Shown here: positions 1-7,371 of the stretch, in pieces | Layout of the letters: every line of letters starts with the position of its first letter | Numbering within the stretch: the stretch's first letter is position 1 | DNA from: an uncultured Eubacteriales bacterium | GTDB lineage: Bacteria; Bacillota; Clostridia; Oscillospirales; Acutalibacteraceae | Assembly (NCBI GenBank): GCA_900321515.1 | Contig: ONWI01000220.1 | Location: forward strand, 1-13,133 | DNA: 13,133 bases | Direction of reading: 5' to 3' | The notes under the pieces: model-generated | The model's database searches: none | What the model was told of the DNA's origin: nothing | Seen by the model: the letters and a program-made list of their open reading frames with translations, nothing else | Translations under genes and position numbers: made by a program

Positions 1-910
1 CTCTCGCCATGCCGGAGCAGCCCAGCATCTTGTATGCCTGAATCGCGCGCTTGCGGATGAGCTCGCTGGTTTCCCGGCTCAGATTGGCGGGAATGAGCAG
101 GCGGCTCTGCGCGTCGTTGTACTTCGCGTCGTAATCGTACCAGTCGGCGGCGGGAATGATTTCTCCGACAACGGAAGCAATTGGTTCGTCGTTGCCCAGA
201 ACAGCCACTTCGACTTCCTGACCGTTGATATTTTCCTCGACTACGATCTTTCTGTCGTGTTCAGCGGCATAGCGTACCGCGTCGATGACGTCGCCTCGCC
301 TGTCGCACTTGCTTATGCCGACGGAGGAACCGGCGTTGGCGGGCTTTACAAAGCAGGGATAGCCGAGTTCGTCCTCTATCTGATTGAGTATTTCGTCCAT
401 ATGTTTCTCAAAATAAGCAGCATAGAACCAGATGAATTTTGCCTGAGGAATGCCGGCGTATTCCAGCACGGTGTTGGTCAGCGCCTTGTCGAGACAGACT
501 GCCGAGGAGGTCAGGTCGCAGCCGACGCACGGAATGTGGGCAAGTTCGCAGAGTCCCTGAATCGTGCCGTCCTCGCCGTTTTTGCCGTGCATGACGGGGA
601 ACACCGCGTCAAGCCGGACTGTTTCCGCGCCGTTTTCCCGCAATATCACCATGCCGTGAAGCGCCGAGTCGGGCGAAATGAATGCCTGCGTGGTTTTGCC
701 GGAGGTTTCCCATTCGCCTCCGGCGATAAGATCGACCGCGCCTTCGTAAAGGTACCATCTGCCGTCCTTGGTAATTCCTGTGGTATATACGTTGTATTTT
801 TCTCTGTCAATATTGTTGAGCACCATTGTAACCGATACTCTCGAAACCTCGTGTTCTGATGACTGACCGCCGAATATAACGGCGACGTTCATTTTTGCTG
901 TATTGCTCAT
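1..910 (-). CDS. ddl: D-alanine--D-alanine ligase, C-terminal part outside the window
   Basis: This is an ATP-grasp ligase that joins two D-alanines for the peptidoglycan pentapeptide; it acts in the cytoplasm. The 303 visible residues start at ATG 910, which has an AAAGGAAAG ribosome site just upstream; a second in-frame ATG (residue 7) has none. Seen in order: GGQSSEHEVS at residues 14-23 (the conserved N-terminal Glu and Ser region), VMHGKNGEDGTIQG at 106-119, CLDK at 139-142, and the glycine-rich NAGSSVGISK at 192-201. WYDYDAKY at 257-264 is the omega-loop; its Lys-Tyr pair is the form expected of D-Ala-D-Ala ligases rather than D-lactate-forming Van ligases. The last roughly 45-60 residues of a normal Ddl, with the metal-binding Asn/Glu region, lie beyond position 1. 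It has its own promoter and diverges from the ybjQ-like gene. Confidence 0.95.
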   Translation of the reverse strand, partial: MSNTAKMNVAVIFGGQSSEHEVSRVSVTMVLNNIDREKYNVYTTGITKDGRWYLYEGAVDLIAGGEWETSGKTTQAFISPDSALHGMVILRENGAETVRLDAVFPVMHGKNGEDGTIQGLCELAHIPCVGCDLTSSAVCLDKALTNTVLEYAGIPQAKFIWFYAAYFEKHMDEILNQIEDELGYPCFVKPANAGSSVGISKCDRRGDVIDAVRYAAEHDRKIVVEENINGQEVEVAVLGNDEPIASVVGEIIPAADWYDYDAKYNDAQSRLLIPANLSRETSELIRKRAIQAYKMLGCSGMAR

Positions 911-950
911 GGTCGATTCTTTCCTTTCGGTAAAATGAGTTGTTCTTTAC

Positions 951-979
951 ATTATACACCAAAAATCCGCAGGTTGCAA
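951..979 (-). promoter_or_regulatory. Sigma-A type promoter of ddl
   Basis: Read on the minus strand, TTGCAA (974-979) is followed after exactly 17 bp by TATAAT (951-956). The -10 lies about 40 bp upstream of the ddl start. The -10 is perfect consensus and the -35 matches 4 of 6. Confidence 0.75.
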
Positions 980-1022
980 TAGCTTTGCAGGTTAAACTTG
1001 CGGTTTTTATTGAATTATTTGA

Positions 1023-1051
1023 TTGCAAAATTGGTAAATATGTGGTATCAT
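1023..1051 (+). promoter_or_regulatory. Promoter of the ybjQ-gtrA-protease cluster
   Basis: TTGCAA (1023-1028), a 17-bp spacer and TATCAT (1046-1051), with TGTGG directly before the -10, resembling the extended -10 seen in Firmicutes promoters. It lies about 60 bp before the ATG at 1110, which has GAGG eleven bases upstream. It probably drives at least the first three genes. Confidence 0.6.
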
Positions 1052-1109
1052 ATATTATGTCCGAGTTTTTGAATCTTGGAAAAAATAATAAAAAAAAGAG
1101 GTAGTTAAA

Positions 1110-1421
1110 ATGGTACTTGTCAACACAGATTACGTTACCGGACAGAAGCTCCAGACACTGTCAATAGTCAGGGGAAGCGTGGTAATGACCAAACATCTCG
1201 GCTCTGATATCGGAGCCTCATTCAAAACCCTGGTAGGCGGCGAGATAAAGGCGTATACCGATATGCTCAACAACGCCCGCGAGATAGCGACTGCCCGAAT
1301 GATGGAGGATGCTTCCCGCTTCGGCGCCGACGCTGTGATTAATGTGAGATATACCACTTCTTCGGTAATGCAGGGCGCTTCCGAGATATTGGCGGTAGGT
1401 ACGGCAGTAAGATTTATTTAA
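1110..1421 (+). CDS. YbjQ/UPF0145 family protein (heavy-metal-binding-domain family)
   Basis: A 103-residue cytoplasmic protein covering the whole length usual for the YbjQ (UPF0145) family. Seen: an N-terminal strand region, then the family signature around residues 33-55 (SDIGASFKTLVGGEIKAYT), a helix NAREIATARMMEDASRFGADAVINVRY at roughly 55-80, and a C-terminal AVGTAVRF strand. These small proteins form ring-like oligomers in known structures; metal binding is suggested by the family name but not proven, and no cysteine or histidine cluster is visible here (one His only). ATG 1110 follows an AAAGAGG ribosome site. It is first in a rightward cluster, 19 bp before a GtrA-family gene. Family assignment is firm; its job is not known. 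Confidence 0.9.
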   Translation: MVLVNTDYVTGQKLQTLSIVRGSVVMTKHLGSDIGASFKTLVGGEIKAYTDMLNNAREIATARMMEDASRFGADAVINVRYTTSSVMQGASEILAVGTAVRFI

Positions 1422-1440
1422 TTTTTCTGGAGGGTTGCAC

Positions 1441-1932
1441 ATGTCCGACGAAAGAAAAAGCGGCTTTTGGGACAGAATAAAAAAGATAGCGACGGGCGAG
1501 GTTTTTTCATACCTGTTTTTCGGTGTGTGTACAACTGTGGTAAATATCGTGGTGTTCCAGTTCTGCTGTTCGGCAATCGGACTGCATGCGCTGATATCAA
1601 ACATTATCGCGTGGATATTTGCTGTGGCCTTTGCGTATATTACCAACAGGATATTTGTCTTTCACAGCAGAGAAAAGTCGCTTCGGGGCATAGCGCGGGA
1701 AGCAGGGACTTTTGTCGGAGCGAGGCTTTTTTCGCTGCTTGTGGACGAATTTATTATCTGGCTTATGGTCAGCGTGATGGGCTACATCGCTATAGAGCGT
1801 CTGATAGCAGATATTCTCAGCTGCCCGCTGAAGGACGCTAAGTCTCTCTTTGCAAAAATATGCTCAAACGTAGTCGTTGTAATTTTGAATTACGTTCTGA
1901 GTAAGATGATTATTTTCAAAAAAGGGAAGTGA
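1441..1932 (+). CDS. GtrA family membrane protein
   Basis: A 163-residue integral membrane protein of the GtrA family, whose members are linked to making or flipping polyprenyl-linked sugars for cell-surface polysaccharides. A short charged N-terminus is followed by four hydrophobic segments at about residues 21-46, 49-70, 91-116 and 138-159. Two end in the typical family phrases ITNRIFVF (67-74) and NYVLSKMIIF (150-159). ATG 1441 is preferred: GGAGGG at 1429-1434 lies six bases upstream, whereas an in-frame TTG at 1435 directly abuts that site. It sits 19 bp after the YbjQ-like gene and its stop is 4 bp from the protease start, so co-transcription is very likely. The sugar substrate cannot be told from sequence. 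Confidence 0.88.
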   Translation: MSDERKSGFWDRIKKIATGEVFSYLFFGVCTTVVNIVVFQFCCSAIGLHALISNIIAWIFAVAFAYITNRIFVFHSREKSLRGIAREAGTFVGARLFSLLVDEFIIWLMVSVMGYIAIERLIADILSCPLKDAKSLFAKICSNVVVVILNYVLSKMIIFKKGK

Positions 1933-1936
1933 TTGA

Positions 1937-3394
1937 ATGAACGGCAATTCAAGTGGCAGCAACAACGGAATTGACGGAGAAAAGACTTCCGGGAGTACCA
2001 TGCCCGTATTTTCGGGAGCATTCGAAGATGACAGCAACCGGCCCACAATGGCGACAAACGGACAGCCGGTTCCGCAGTATGTACCGCCGATGTACGGTCA
2101 GCCGGTTCAGCAGTATCCCCGGCAGATGTACGGTCAGCCGGTTCAGCAGTATCCTCAGCCGATGTACGGTCAGCCGGTTCAGCAGTATCCCGGGCAGGTG
2201 TACGGACAGCCGGTTCAGCAGTATCCCGGGCAGGTGTACGGTCAGCCGGTTTATGTTCAGCCGGTTACGCAGTATCAGGTTCTGCCTAAAAAAACGGTGG
2301 ACAGGAAGCTCTTCCGCAAACACTGTTCCCGTGTGGGACTCATGCTTATGGCTGATGTGGGTCTGATGACAGTTGTGGAAATGGCTGTGCTGATTGCCTT
2401 TATTATTGTCCTTGTGTTTTTGGGCGAAACTGATCAGTCCCAAATAGTCGCGAAGGTGATGATGGCTCCTCTGATGATTGCCGGCGGGCTTTCGGCTATT
2501 GTGGGCAACATGACGCCTTCGGCTCTGCATCTTCGCAAATGGAGATATAAATTCACGGATCCGTTCAAAGGCGACAAGCTGAATCCCGTGTTTACATTGG
2601 CGGCGCTTTTTACCGCTCTGGGGCTTAATACCGCCTGGAGCTACGCTTATTATTATCTTAAGAACTGGTTCGGAAATTTTGTCGGATATATCCCTGAGGA
2701 TACAAACAAGCTCTATACGCCGGAAAATATGCCGCTTTTGGGAATGATAGCCTATCTGGCGTGGGTGTGCGTTATCGCCCCGGTCACCGAGGAATACATC
2801 TTCCGCGGGTCAATGCTGCGCACGCTCTCAAAATACGGTTCAGGCTTTGCCATAGTCGCATCCGCATTCGCGTTCGGACTTATGCACGGCAATATGGCTC
2901 AGACTCCGATGGCGTTCCTTATAGGTCTTATATTGGGATATGTCGCCGCGAAATCCGGAAATATCCGTCAGTCGATATTCATTCATTTTGTCAATAACGT
3001 TTTCGCGATGGTTCCGCAGATACTCCGGTATTTTAGGCCGGAATGGTATGATAGTTTTGAGTATTATGAATGGTATATAGATTACGGTACAATGGCATTT
3101 GCCGGCCTGGCGCTGCTTTATTTCCTGTTCAGAAGGGCGAGAGGTCTCAGTGCTGTCGGGAAAAGGATTGCTTCAGGCTCCGCAGAGGTCAGCCGCCCAG
3201 AACGCGCGTGGCTCAGGCTGGCGGTTCCGGATGAGAGAAGGCTGCCGCAGTTGGATTCCGTGAAGCATAAGTTCTGTCATTTTGTTACATCGGCCGGTAT
3301 GATATTCTTTATTGCATTCTGCCTGCTGAATATTTTTCTGATCAGTTTCCTGCCATATCTTATCAGGGAGCCGATTCAAGGATTTGGTTTTTAA
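1937..3394 (+). CDS. CPBP family intramembrane metalloprotease with Gln/Pro/Tyr-rich N-terminal repeats
   Basis: A 485-residue membrane protein. Residues 1-115 are hydrophilic and carry a 12-residue repeat (see separate entry). Hydrophobic segments follow at about 131-162, 171-190, 216-235, 266-283, 303-316, 322-337, 342-362, 384-399 and 448-475. The CPBP (CAAX-protease-like, Abi) motifs are all present: EEYIFRG with Glu285-Glu286 and Arg290, FAFGLMH ending in His317, and HFVNN with His350 and Asn354. An active zinc-dependent membrane protease is therefore plausible. Family roles include processing of prenylated or small membrane peptides and bacteriocin self-immunity; the substrate here is unknown. 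ATG 1937 has GGGAAG at 1924-1929. The stop TAA (3392-3394) is also the left target-site copy of an inserted repeat element. Confidence 0.9.
   Translation: MNGNSSGSNNGIDGEKTSGSTMPVFSGAFEDDSNRPTMATNGQPVPQYVPPMYGQPVQQYPRQMYGQPVQQYPQPMYGQPVQQYPGQVYGQPVQQYPGQVYGQPVYVQPVTQYQVLPKKTVDRKLFRKHCSRVGLMLMADVGLMTVVEMAVLIAFIIVLVFLGETDQSQIVAKVMMAPLMIAGGLSAIVGNMTPSALHLRKWRYKFTDPFKGDKLNPVFTLAALFTALGLNTAWSYAYYYLKNWFGNFVGYIPEDTNKLYTPENMPLLGMIAYLAWVCVIAPVTEEYIFRGSMLRTLSKYGSGFAIVASAFAFGLMHGNMAQTPMAFLIGLILGYVAAKSGNIRQSIFIHFVNNVFAMVPQILRYFRPEWYDSFEYYEWYIDYGTMAFAGLALLYFLFRRARGLSAVGKRIASGSAEVSRPERAWLRLAVPDERRLPQLDSVKHKFCHFVTSAGMIFFIAFCLLNIFLISFLPYLIREPIQGFGF
2090..2251 (+). repeat. 36-bp in-frame tandem repeat in the protease gene
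   Basis: Four full 36-bp units start at 2090, 2126, 2162 and 2198, and a partial fifth at 2234, each encoding M/V-Y-G-Q-P-V-Q-Q-Y-P plus two variable residues (RQ, QP, GQ, GQ). A degenerate unit (NGQPVPQYVPP) precedes them from about 2057. Units are nearly identical at DNA level, so the array probably grew recently by slippage or unequal exchange and copy number may differ between strains. The encoded segment is hydrophilic and probably disordered. Confidence 0.93.
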
Positions 3395-3499
3395 GTAACT
3401 GTGCGGAAATAATTAATTCATTTAGCTCGTCAGAATGCCGAAGTACACTTTATTTTTTGGCAATAAACGACTGATTTAATTCTGCACAGTTCCTAAGTC
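3391..3499 (+). repeat. MITE-like inverted-repeat element, copy 1
   Basis: A non-coding element with core 3395-3493 (99 bp). Its ends, GTAACTGTGCGGAA and TTCTGCACAGTTCC, are inverted repeats matching at 12 of 14 positions. TAA stands on both sides (3392-3394 and 3494-3496), as expected of a 3-bp target duplication. The segment 3391-3499 is matched by the reverse complement of 7372-7480 at 101 of 109 positions without gaps. Removing the element and one TAA would leave the protease stop codon intact, 20 bp before the lipoprotein ATG, normal operon spacing; so it looks inserted into an operon. No transposase is encoded. Confidence 0.85.
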
Positions 3500-3517
3500 A
3501 AAGGACGGTCATTATCA

Positions 3518-4087
3518 ATGAAAAAAATATTTGCGTTTTCTGTTTTTGTTTGCTGCTCTGTGCTCATGATAATTGTCGCGGGATGTTCGTCGCCCGATAT
3601 TCTGAAGGGAAAGTCGGTCAACGATAAAAGCAGTTACATCCAGACAATTAATGCAAAACTTGTGTCGTTTACCGACTGCGCAAACGCATTCAGCGATTCG
3701 CTTGAACAGATAGCAGACAGAAAGTACGCGCCTTCCGAAAAACAGACGGCGGATATTCAGAATAAGCTCGACCGACTGGAAAAAGCCTGCGCGGCACTTG
3801 CCGGAGAGAAGGCGCCTGCTGAATATTCCGAGGCACAGGCTGCGCTTGATGAGGCGATGGCGGATTATGCCGTTGCGATAGAAAAATGCAATGCCCTGCT
3901 TGAATTTTACGACGCTTATGAAAGTATGTTCCGCAAATATAAAAATCCGGACAAGGGAAGCGCGGAGATCGAAATAAAAGAGCGCGAGATTTACGGCGAA
4001 TTTGCTCAGGCAATGCAGAAGGCTACAGATTCATTCCGAGCCGCTTGTGAAAAGTTCGATAATGCAAAGCCCGGAAAAAGCAAGTAA
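3518..4087 (+). CDS. Small lipoprotein of unknown function
   Basis: A 189-residue secreted lipoprotein. Residues 1-22 form a type II signal peptide (MKK, a hydrophobic core, then IVAGC), so Cys23 is the expected lipidated residue after signal peptidase II cleavage; the protein would be anchored on the outer face of the membrane. The mature part is rich in Ala, Glu and Lys and reads as mostly alpha-helical, with coiled-coil-like stretches at about 38-75, 85-125 and 150-180. No catalytic motif was recognised. ATG 3518 has AAAGGACGG about ten bases upstream. It lies between the CPBP protease, from which the 99-bp element separates it, and the acyltransferase 26 bp downstream. An envelope role is only inferred from the signal peptide and neighbours. 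Confidence 0.85.
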   Translation: MKKIFAFSVFVCCSVLMIIVAGCSSPDILKGKSVNDKSSYIQTINAKLVSFTDCANAFSDSLEQIADRKYAPSEKQTADIQNKLDRLEKACAALAGEKAPAEYSEAQAALDEAMADYAVAIEKCNALLEFYDAYESMFRKYKNPDKGSAEIEIKEREIYGEFAQAMQKATDSFRAACEKFDNAKPGKSK

Positions 4088-4113
4088 AATAATGATACAA
4101 GGAAGTGACAACA

Positions 4114-5475
4114 GTGTCTGAAACAGAGGAGAAGGCGGCGGTCGCAAAGACTGCGGATAAAAACGACAAAACCGGAAATGATGCAAAAAAGCAAAACAAG
4201 AAAAAGCCTCAAAAGAAATACAACCTGCCCCGGCATAAATTCTGGTTTGCAATCGGCAAGCCGCTGACAATGGCTTATCTGAAAATTGTCGCGGGATTCA
4301 CACGGACCAAGAACAATCTCACCAAGCGTCCGTATTTGATTCTCTGCAATCACGCATGTGATCTTGACCCGCTCATGGTAATCAATTCCGTCCCCGGAGT
4401 GGTTCACGCGCTGGCAAGCGACCACCTCTTCAAGCGTCCCGCTTTTGGCAAGTTTGTGGCGCACATCGCTGGACCTATACCGATAGTTCGCGCACAGATG
4501 GATATCAAATCCATCAAGGAGGCAATGCAGGTCAGAAAGGACGGCGCAAGTCTGCTGATATTCCCGGAAGCCAACTGCTGTTTTTCCTCAAAGACAAGCT
4601 ATATCGCGCCTGCGACAGCCAAGCTGGTAAAGCAATTCAAGATGCCTCTGGCGCTCTTCAACGTGAGGGGCAGTTATATGACCAAACCGCGCTGGAGCAA
4701 TTCATGGCGCAAGGGCAAAACATCCTGTGAGCTTGTGCGGGTGATAGAGCCGGAGGAACTTGCCGCCATGTCGGTTGATGAAATCTACAGCGCCATATGC
4801 GAGGCGCTAAGCTTCAACGAGATGGAGTATCAGCGCGAAATGCATATTAAGTTCAAGGGACACGATCTGCTTGACGGCGCCGAGAGAATGCTCTATCAGT
4901 GTCCGAAGTGCGGCAAGCTTATGGCGATGAAGAGCGAAGGCGACAGCATTTTCTGCACCGAATGCGGCTATAAGGTGACCATGAACAGCGAGGGATTCTT
5001 TGAGGGCGAGGAACTGATATTTGATTCCTTCGACAAGTGGGATGACTGGCAGCGTCAGCAGGCTGTCAAGCTGGTGAGCGAAGGCAATTATGACACGACC
5101 GGGCAGACTCCGCTTATCATCACTCCGCAGAATGAGCTGTACAAGGCAAGACGAGCCTCTAAGAATGTGCTTATCGGAGAGGGCAGCTTTGCGCTGTACT
5201 GCGACAGGATGGTTTTTGATACACAGAACGCCATAGAAACCGACGAGGAAGGCAATACCGTTGAACTCGGACCTAAGCAGTTTGTATGGCATTTTGATGA
5301 TATTTCAAAACTCAGCTGCGTTCATAAGAACCGCATTCAGATAGCCGTGGGAGAGAAGGATTATTTCGAGATACACTCCCGGAACACTTACCGCTCGGCG
5401 TATGCCTACATGATCTACTTCTATTGCCTCAAGCGCCATGCGCAGGGCAAGGAGCTCGATTTCTTCGGAATGTAG
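4114..5475 (+). CDS. PlsC-like lysophospholipid acyltransferase with C-terminal zinc-ribbon extension
   Basis: Predicted to move an acyl chain to a lysophospholipid or related acceptor (1-acylglycerol-3-phosphate acyltransferase superfamily). In the 453-residue form, residues 1-37 are Lys-rich and charged. The acyltransferase domain spans about 45-235, with the catalytic HX4D motif in NHACDLDPL (His80, Asp85) and FPEA at 150-153, where most relatives have FPEG. Residues 263-284 form a zinc ribbon, CPKCG...CTECG. The last roughly 170 residues are an unrecognised domain with many beta-prone stretches. GTG 4114 is chosen because AAGGAAG (4099-4105) lies eight bases upstream; an in-frame GTG at 4105 overlaps that site. 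It is last in the rightward cluster, 26 bp after the lipoprotein, and ends before a strong terminator. The true acceptor is unknown. Confidence 0.85.
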   Translation: MSETEEKAAVAKTADKNDKTGNDAKKQNKKKPQKKYNLPRHKFWFAIGKPLTMAYLKIVAGFTRTKNNLTKRPYLILCNHACDLDPLMVINSVPGVVHALASDHLFKRPAFGKFVAHIAGPIPIVRAQMDIKSIKEAMQVRKDGASLLIFPEANCCFSSKTSYIAPATAKLVKQFKMPLALFNVRGSYMTKPRWSNSWRKGKTSCELVRVIEPEELAAMSVDEIYSAICEALSFNEMEYQREMHIKFKGHDLLDGAERMLYQCPKCGKLMAMKSEGDSIFCTECGYKVTMNSEGFFEGEELIFDSFDKWDDWQRQQAVKLVSEGNYDTTGQTPLIITPQNELYKARRASKNVLIGEGSFALYCDRMVFDTQNAIETDEEGNTVELGPKQFVWHFDDISKLSCVHKNRIQIAVGEKDYFEIHSRNTYRSAYAYMIYFYCLKRHAQGKELDFFGM

Positions 5476-5507
5476 ATACTCTTTAAATTGAATATCGTAA
5501 TAAACAA

Positions 5508-5566
5508 CCGCCCCGGATGGAGCTTCTGCTGAAGCAACCCATTCGGGGCGGCGATGTATATTTTTT
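5508..5566. terminator. Hairpin terminator between convergent acyltransferase and glnS genes
   Basis: A 13-bp stem CCGCCCCGGATGG (5508-5520) pairs with CCATTCGGGGCGG (5539-5551) with one G-U; inside it GCTTC (5522-5526) pairs with GAAGC (5531-5535) around a TGCT loop. A T6 run is at 5561-5566 for the plus strand, nine bases past the stem; the minus-strand exit is also T-rich (GTTGTTTATT). It probably serves both genes. Confidence 0.8.
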
Positions 5567-5570
5567 AAAA

Positions 5571-7271
5571 TCAACCCTTGAAATTGTAGGAATCTTTCAG
5601 TTCGACTGAGCGGTTGAATACGAGGTGTTCGGGAGTCGAATCAACGCAGTCCAAGCAGAAATATCCCAGGCGCAGGAACTGGAACCCCTCGCCCTGCTGT
5701 GCCATTTTAAGACAAGGCTCGAATTTGCAGCCCTGCTTTATTGTGAGCGAATTGGGATTGATGTGCTGCATGAAGTCCATGTCAGCGGCGTCGGGATTGG
5801 GAACGTCAAACAGGCGGTCGAAGAGCCTGACTTCACCTTCAACGCAGTCAGCGGCGTTCACCCAGTGAATTGTGCCCTTGACCTTAAGCCCCTCCGGAGG
5901 ATTGCCTCCGCGGGTTTCGGGGTCGTATTCGGCATAGACTTCCACGACCTTGCCGTTTTCGTCCTTTTTGCATCCGGTGCATTTGACGATGTAGGCGCTT
6001 TTCAGACGGACATAATTGCCCGGGAACATTCTGAAATATTTCTTGGGCGGGTCCTCCATGAAGTCGTCGGCTTCAATGTAAAGCTCACGGCTGAATGTGA
6101 TGTTGCGCTTGCCTTCCAGCTCGTTGAGAGGGTTGTTTTCGATCTCGAATGTCTCGATCTTTTCTTCGGGATAATTGGAAATAATCAGCTTGACGGGATC
6201 AATGACAGCCATGGCGCGGATTGCGTTGGCGTTGAGGTCTTCACGCAGGCAGTGTTCAAGGAAGCTCCACTGCACCACGTTGTCGTTCTTGGCAACGCCT
6301 ATGCGTTCGCAGAAATTGCGTATCGAAGCGGGAGTGTAGCCTCTGCGCCGGAGGGCGGCAAGCGTGGGCATTCTCGGGTCGTCCCAGCCGGAGACAACGC
6401 CTTCCTCGATGAGTTTTCTCAATTTGCGCTTGCTAAGCACAGTATAATCTATGCCCAAGCGGGCAAATTCAATCTGTCGCGGCTTGGAGGGAGCGGAGAT
6501 GTTTTCTATGACCCAGTTGTAGAGCGGGCGGTGGTCCTCATACTCCAGTGAGCAAAGCGAATGAGTGATGTGTTCTATTGCGTCTCCGATGGGGTGGGCA
6601 AAGTCGTACATCGGATAAATGCACCATTCGTCGCCGGTCTGGTGATGGGTGGCATGCTTGATGCGGTAGAGAACAGGGTCGCGCATATTCCAGTTGCCGG
6701 AAGCGAGGTCGATTTTCGCGCGGAGCGTGTATTTTCCGTCTTCAAATTCGCCGGCTCTCATGCGCTTGAAGAGATCGAGGCTCTCTTCTTTCGGACGGTC
6801 ACGGTAAGGACTCTGCGCGGGAGTGTCGTGAGTGCCGCGCATTTCCTTCATCTGTTCGGGCGTCAGCTCGCACACGTAGGCAAGTCCCTTTTCGATGAGT
6901 TCAACCGCGTACTGATAGGTTTCCTCAAAATATTCGGAAGCAAAGTGATATCTGTCGCCCCAGTCGAAGCCCATCCAGTGAATGTCGTCCTTGATGGCTT
7001 CGACAAATTCCTCGCGCTCCTTGGTGGGATTGGTGTCGTCCATGCGAAGGTTGCAGATGCCGCCGAATTTCTCCGCCAGACCGAAGCTGATGCAGAGCGC
7101 CTTGACGTGGCCGATGTGTATGCAGCCGTTCGGCTCCGGCGGGAAACGGGTGTGTACCGTCATTCCCTCGAACTGTCCGCCGGGAGCAATATCCTCCCTG
7201 ATGAAGTCGGCGATGAAGTTGCCCGGCTCGGTATTTTTTTCGATTTCTTTTATTTCATTCATGTCAGCCAA
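5571..7271 (-). CDS. glnS: Glutaminyl-tRNA synthetase
   Basis: Class I synthetase that charges tRNA-Gln with glutamine. The 566-residue form matches the bacterial GlnRS length (about 550). Seen: FPPEPNGCIHIGH with HIGH at 52-55, the ATP-site lysine motif in VLSKRKL at 278-284, and the GlnRS/GluRS family block DDPRMPTLAALRRRG around 298-312, followed by the two-beta-barrel anticodon-binding region. The start chosen is TTG 7271: AGGAGG lies seven bases before it. ATG 7262, three codons in, would be about 16 bases from that site and gives 563 residues; ATG 7304 lies upstream of the AGGAGG. No convincing promoter is seen in 7272-7377, so transcription from gltX through the repeat element is possible. 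Many Firmicutes lack glnS and make Gln-tRNA with GatCAB, so its presence is informative about lineage. Confidence 0.95.
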   Translation of the reverse strand: MADMNEIKEIEKNTEPGNFIADFIREDIAPGGQFEGMTVHTRFPPEPNGCIHIGHVKALCISFGLAEKFGGICNLRMDDTNPTKEREEFVEAIKDDIHWMGFDWGDRYHFASEYFEETYQYAVELIEKGLAYVCELTPEQMKEMRGTHDTPAQSPYRDRPKEESLDLFKRMRAGEFEDGKYTLRAKIDLASGNWNMRDPVLYRIKHATHHQTGDEWCIYPMYDFAHPIGDAIEHITHSLCSLEYEDHRPLYNWVIENISAPSKPRQIEFARLGIDYTVLSKRKLRKLIEEGVVSGWDDPRMPTLAALRRRGYTPASIRNFCERIGVAKNDNVVQWSFLEHCLREDLNANAIRAMAVIDPVKLIISNYPEEKIETFEIENNPLNELEGKRNITFSRELYIEADDFMEDPPKKYFRMFPGNYVRLKSAYIVKCTGCKKDENGKVVEVYAEYDPETRGGNPPEGLKVKGTIHWVNAADCVEGEVRLFDRLFDVPNPDAADMDFMQHINPNSLTIKQGCKFEPCLKMAQQGEGFQFLRLGYFCLDCVDSTPEHLVFNRSVELKDSYNFKG

Positions 7272-7334
7272 TGTGACTCCTCCTCTTTGTTGTTTTCCCC
7301 TCATGTGAATGATTAATGCTTCGCCGTAGATTTA

Positions 7335-7364
7335 TCCGCGCGAAAAAACGTTATAGAGCGCGGA
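7335..7364. repeat. Short inverted repeat upstream of glnS
   Basis: TCCGCGC (7335-7341) and GCGCGGA (7358-7364) form a perfect 7-bp stem around a 16-base A/T-rich centre. On the minus strand it precedes the glnS start by about 65 bases and has a TATAAC inside its loop. It may be an operator, a leader hairpin or a weak terminator for gltX read-through; the sequence does not decide. Confidence 0.4.
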
Positions 7365-7371
7365 GTGAACC

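Noticed and set aside
257..859. A 200-codon open frame on the plus strand
   Set aside because: It lies entirely opposite ddl, whose minus-strand product shows all the expected ligase motifs; the plus-strand translation resembles nothing and has no ribosome site.
2057..2275. Tandem repeat as a CRISPR-like array
   Set aside because: Units are contiguous 36-bp in-frame coding repeats with no spacers and encode a regular peptide.
1949..2530. A 193-codon minus-strand frame with repeated HLPGILLNRL-like units
   Set aside because: The repeats are just the reverse reading of the 36-bp tandem repeat in the protease gene; no start signal or family supports it.
1937..5475. The protease, lipoprotein and acyltransferase genes as a bacteriocin or phage-defence (Abi) island
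   Set aside because: The CPBP family includes Abi and immunity proteins, but no peptide precursor, transporter or defence partner is nearby; an envelope housekeeping cluster is the simpler reading.
5625..7316. Two long plus-strand open frames (about 308 and 251 codons)
   Set aside because: They are antisense shadows of glnS created by its codon bias; the minus strand carries the HIGH and SKRK motifs and full GlnRS length.
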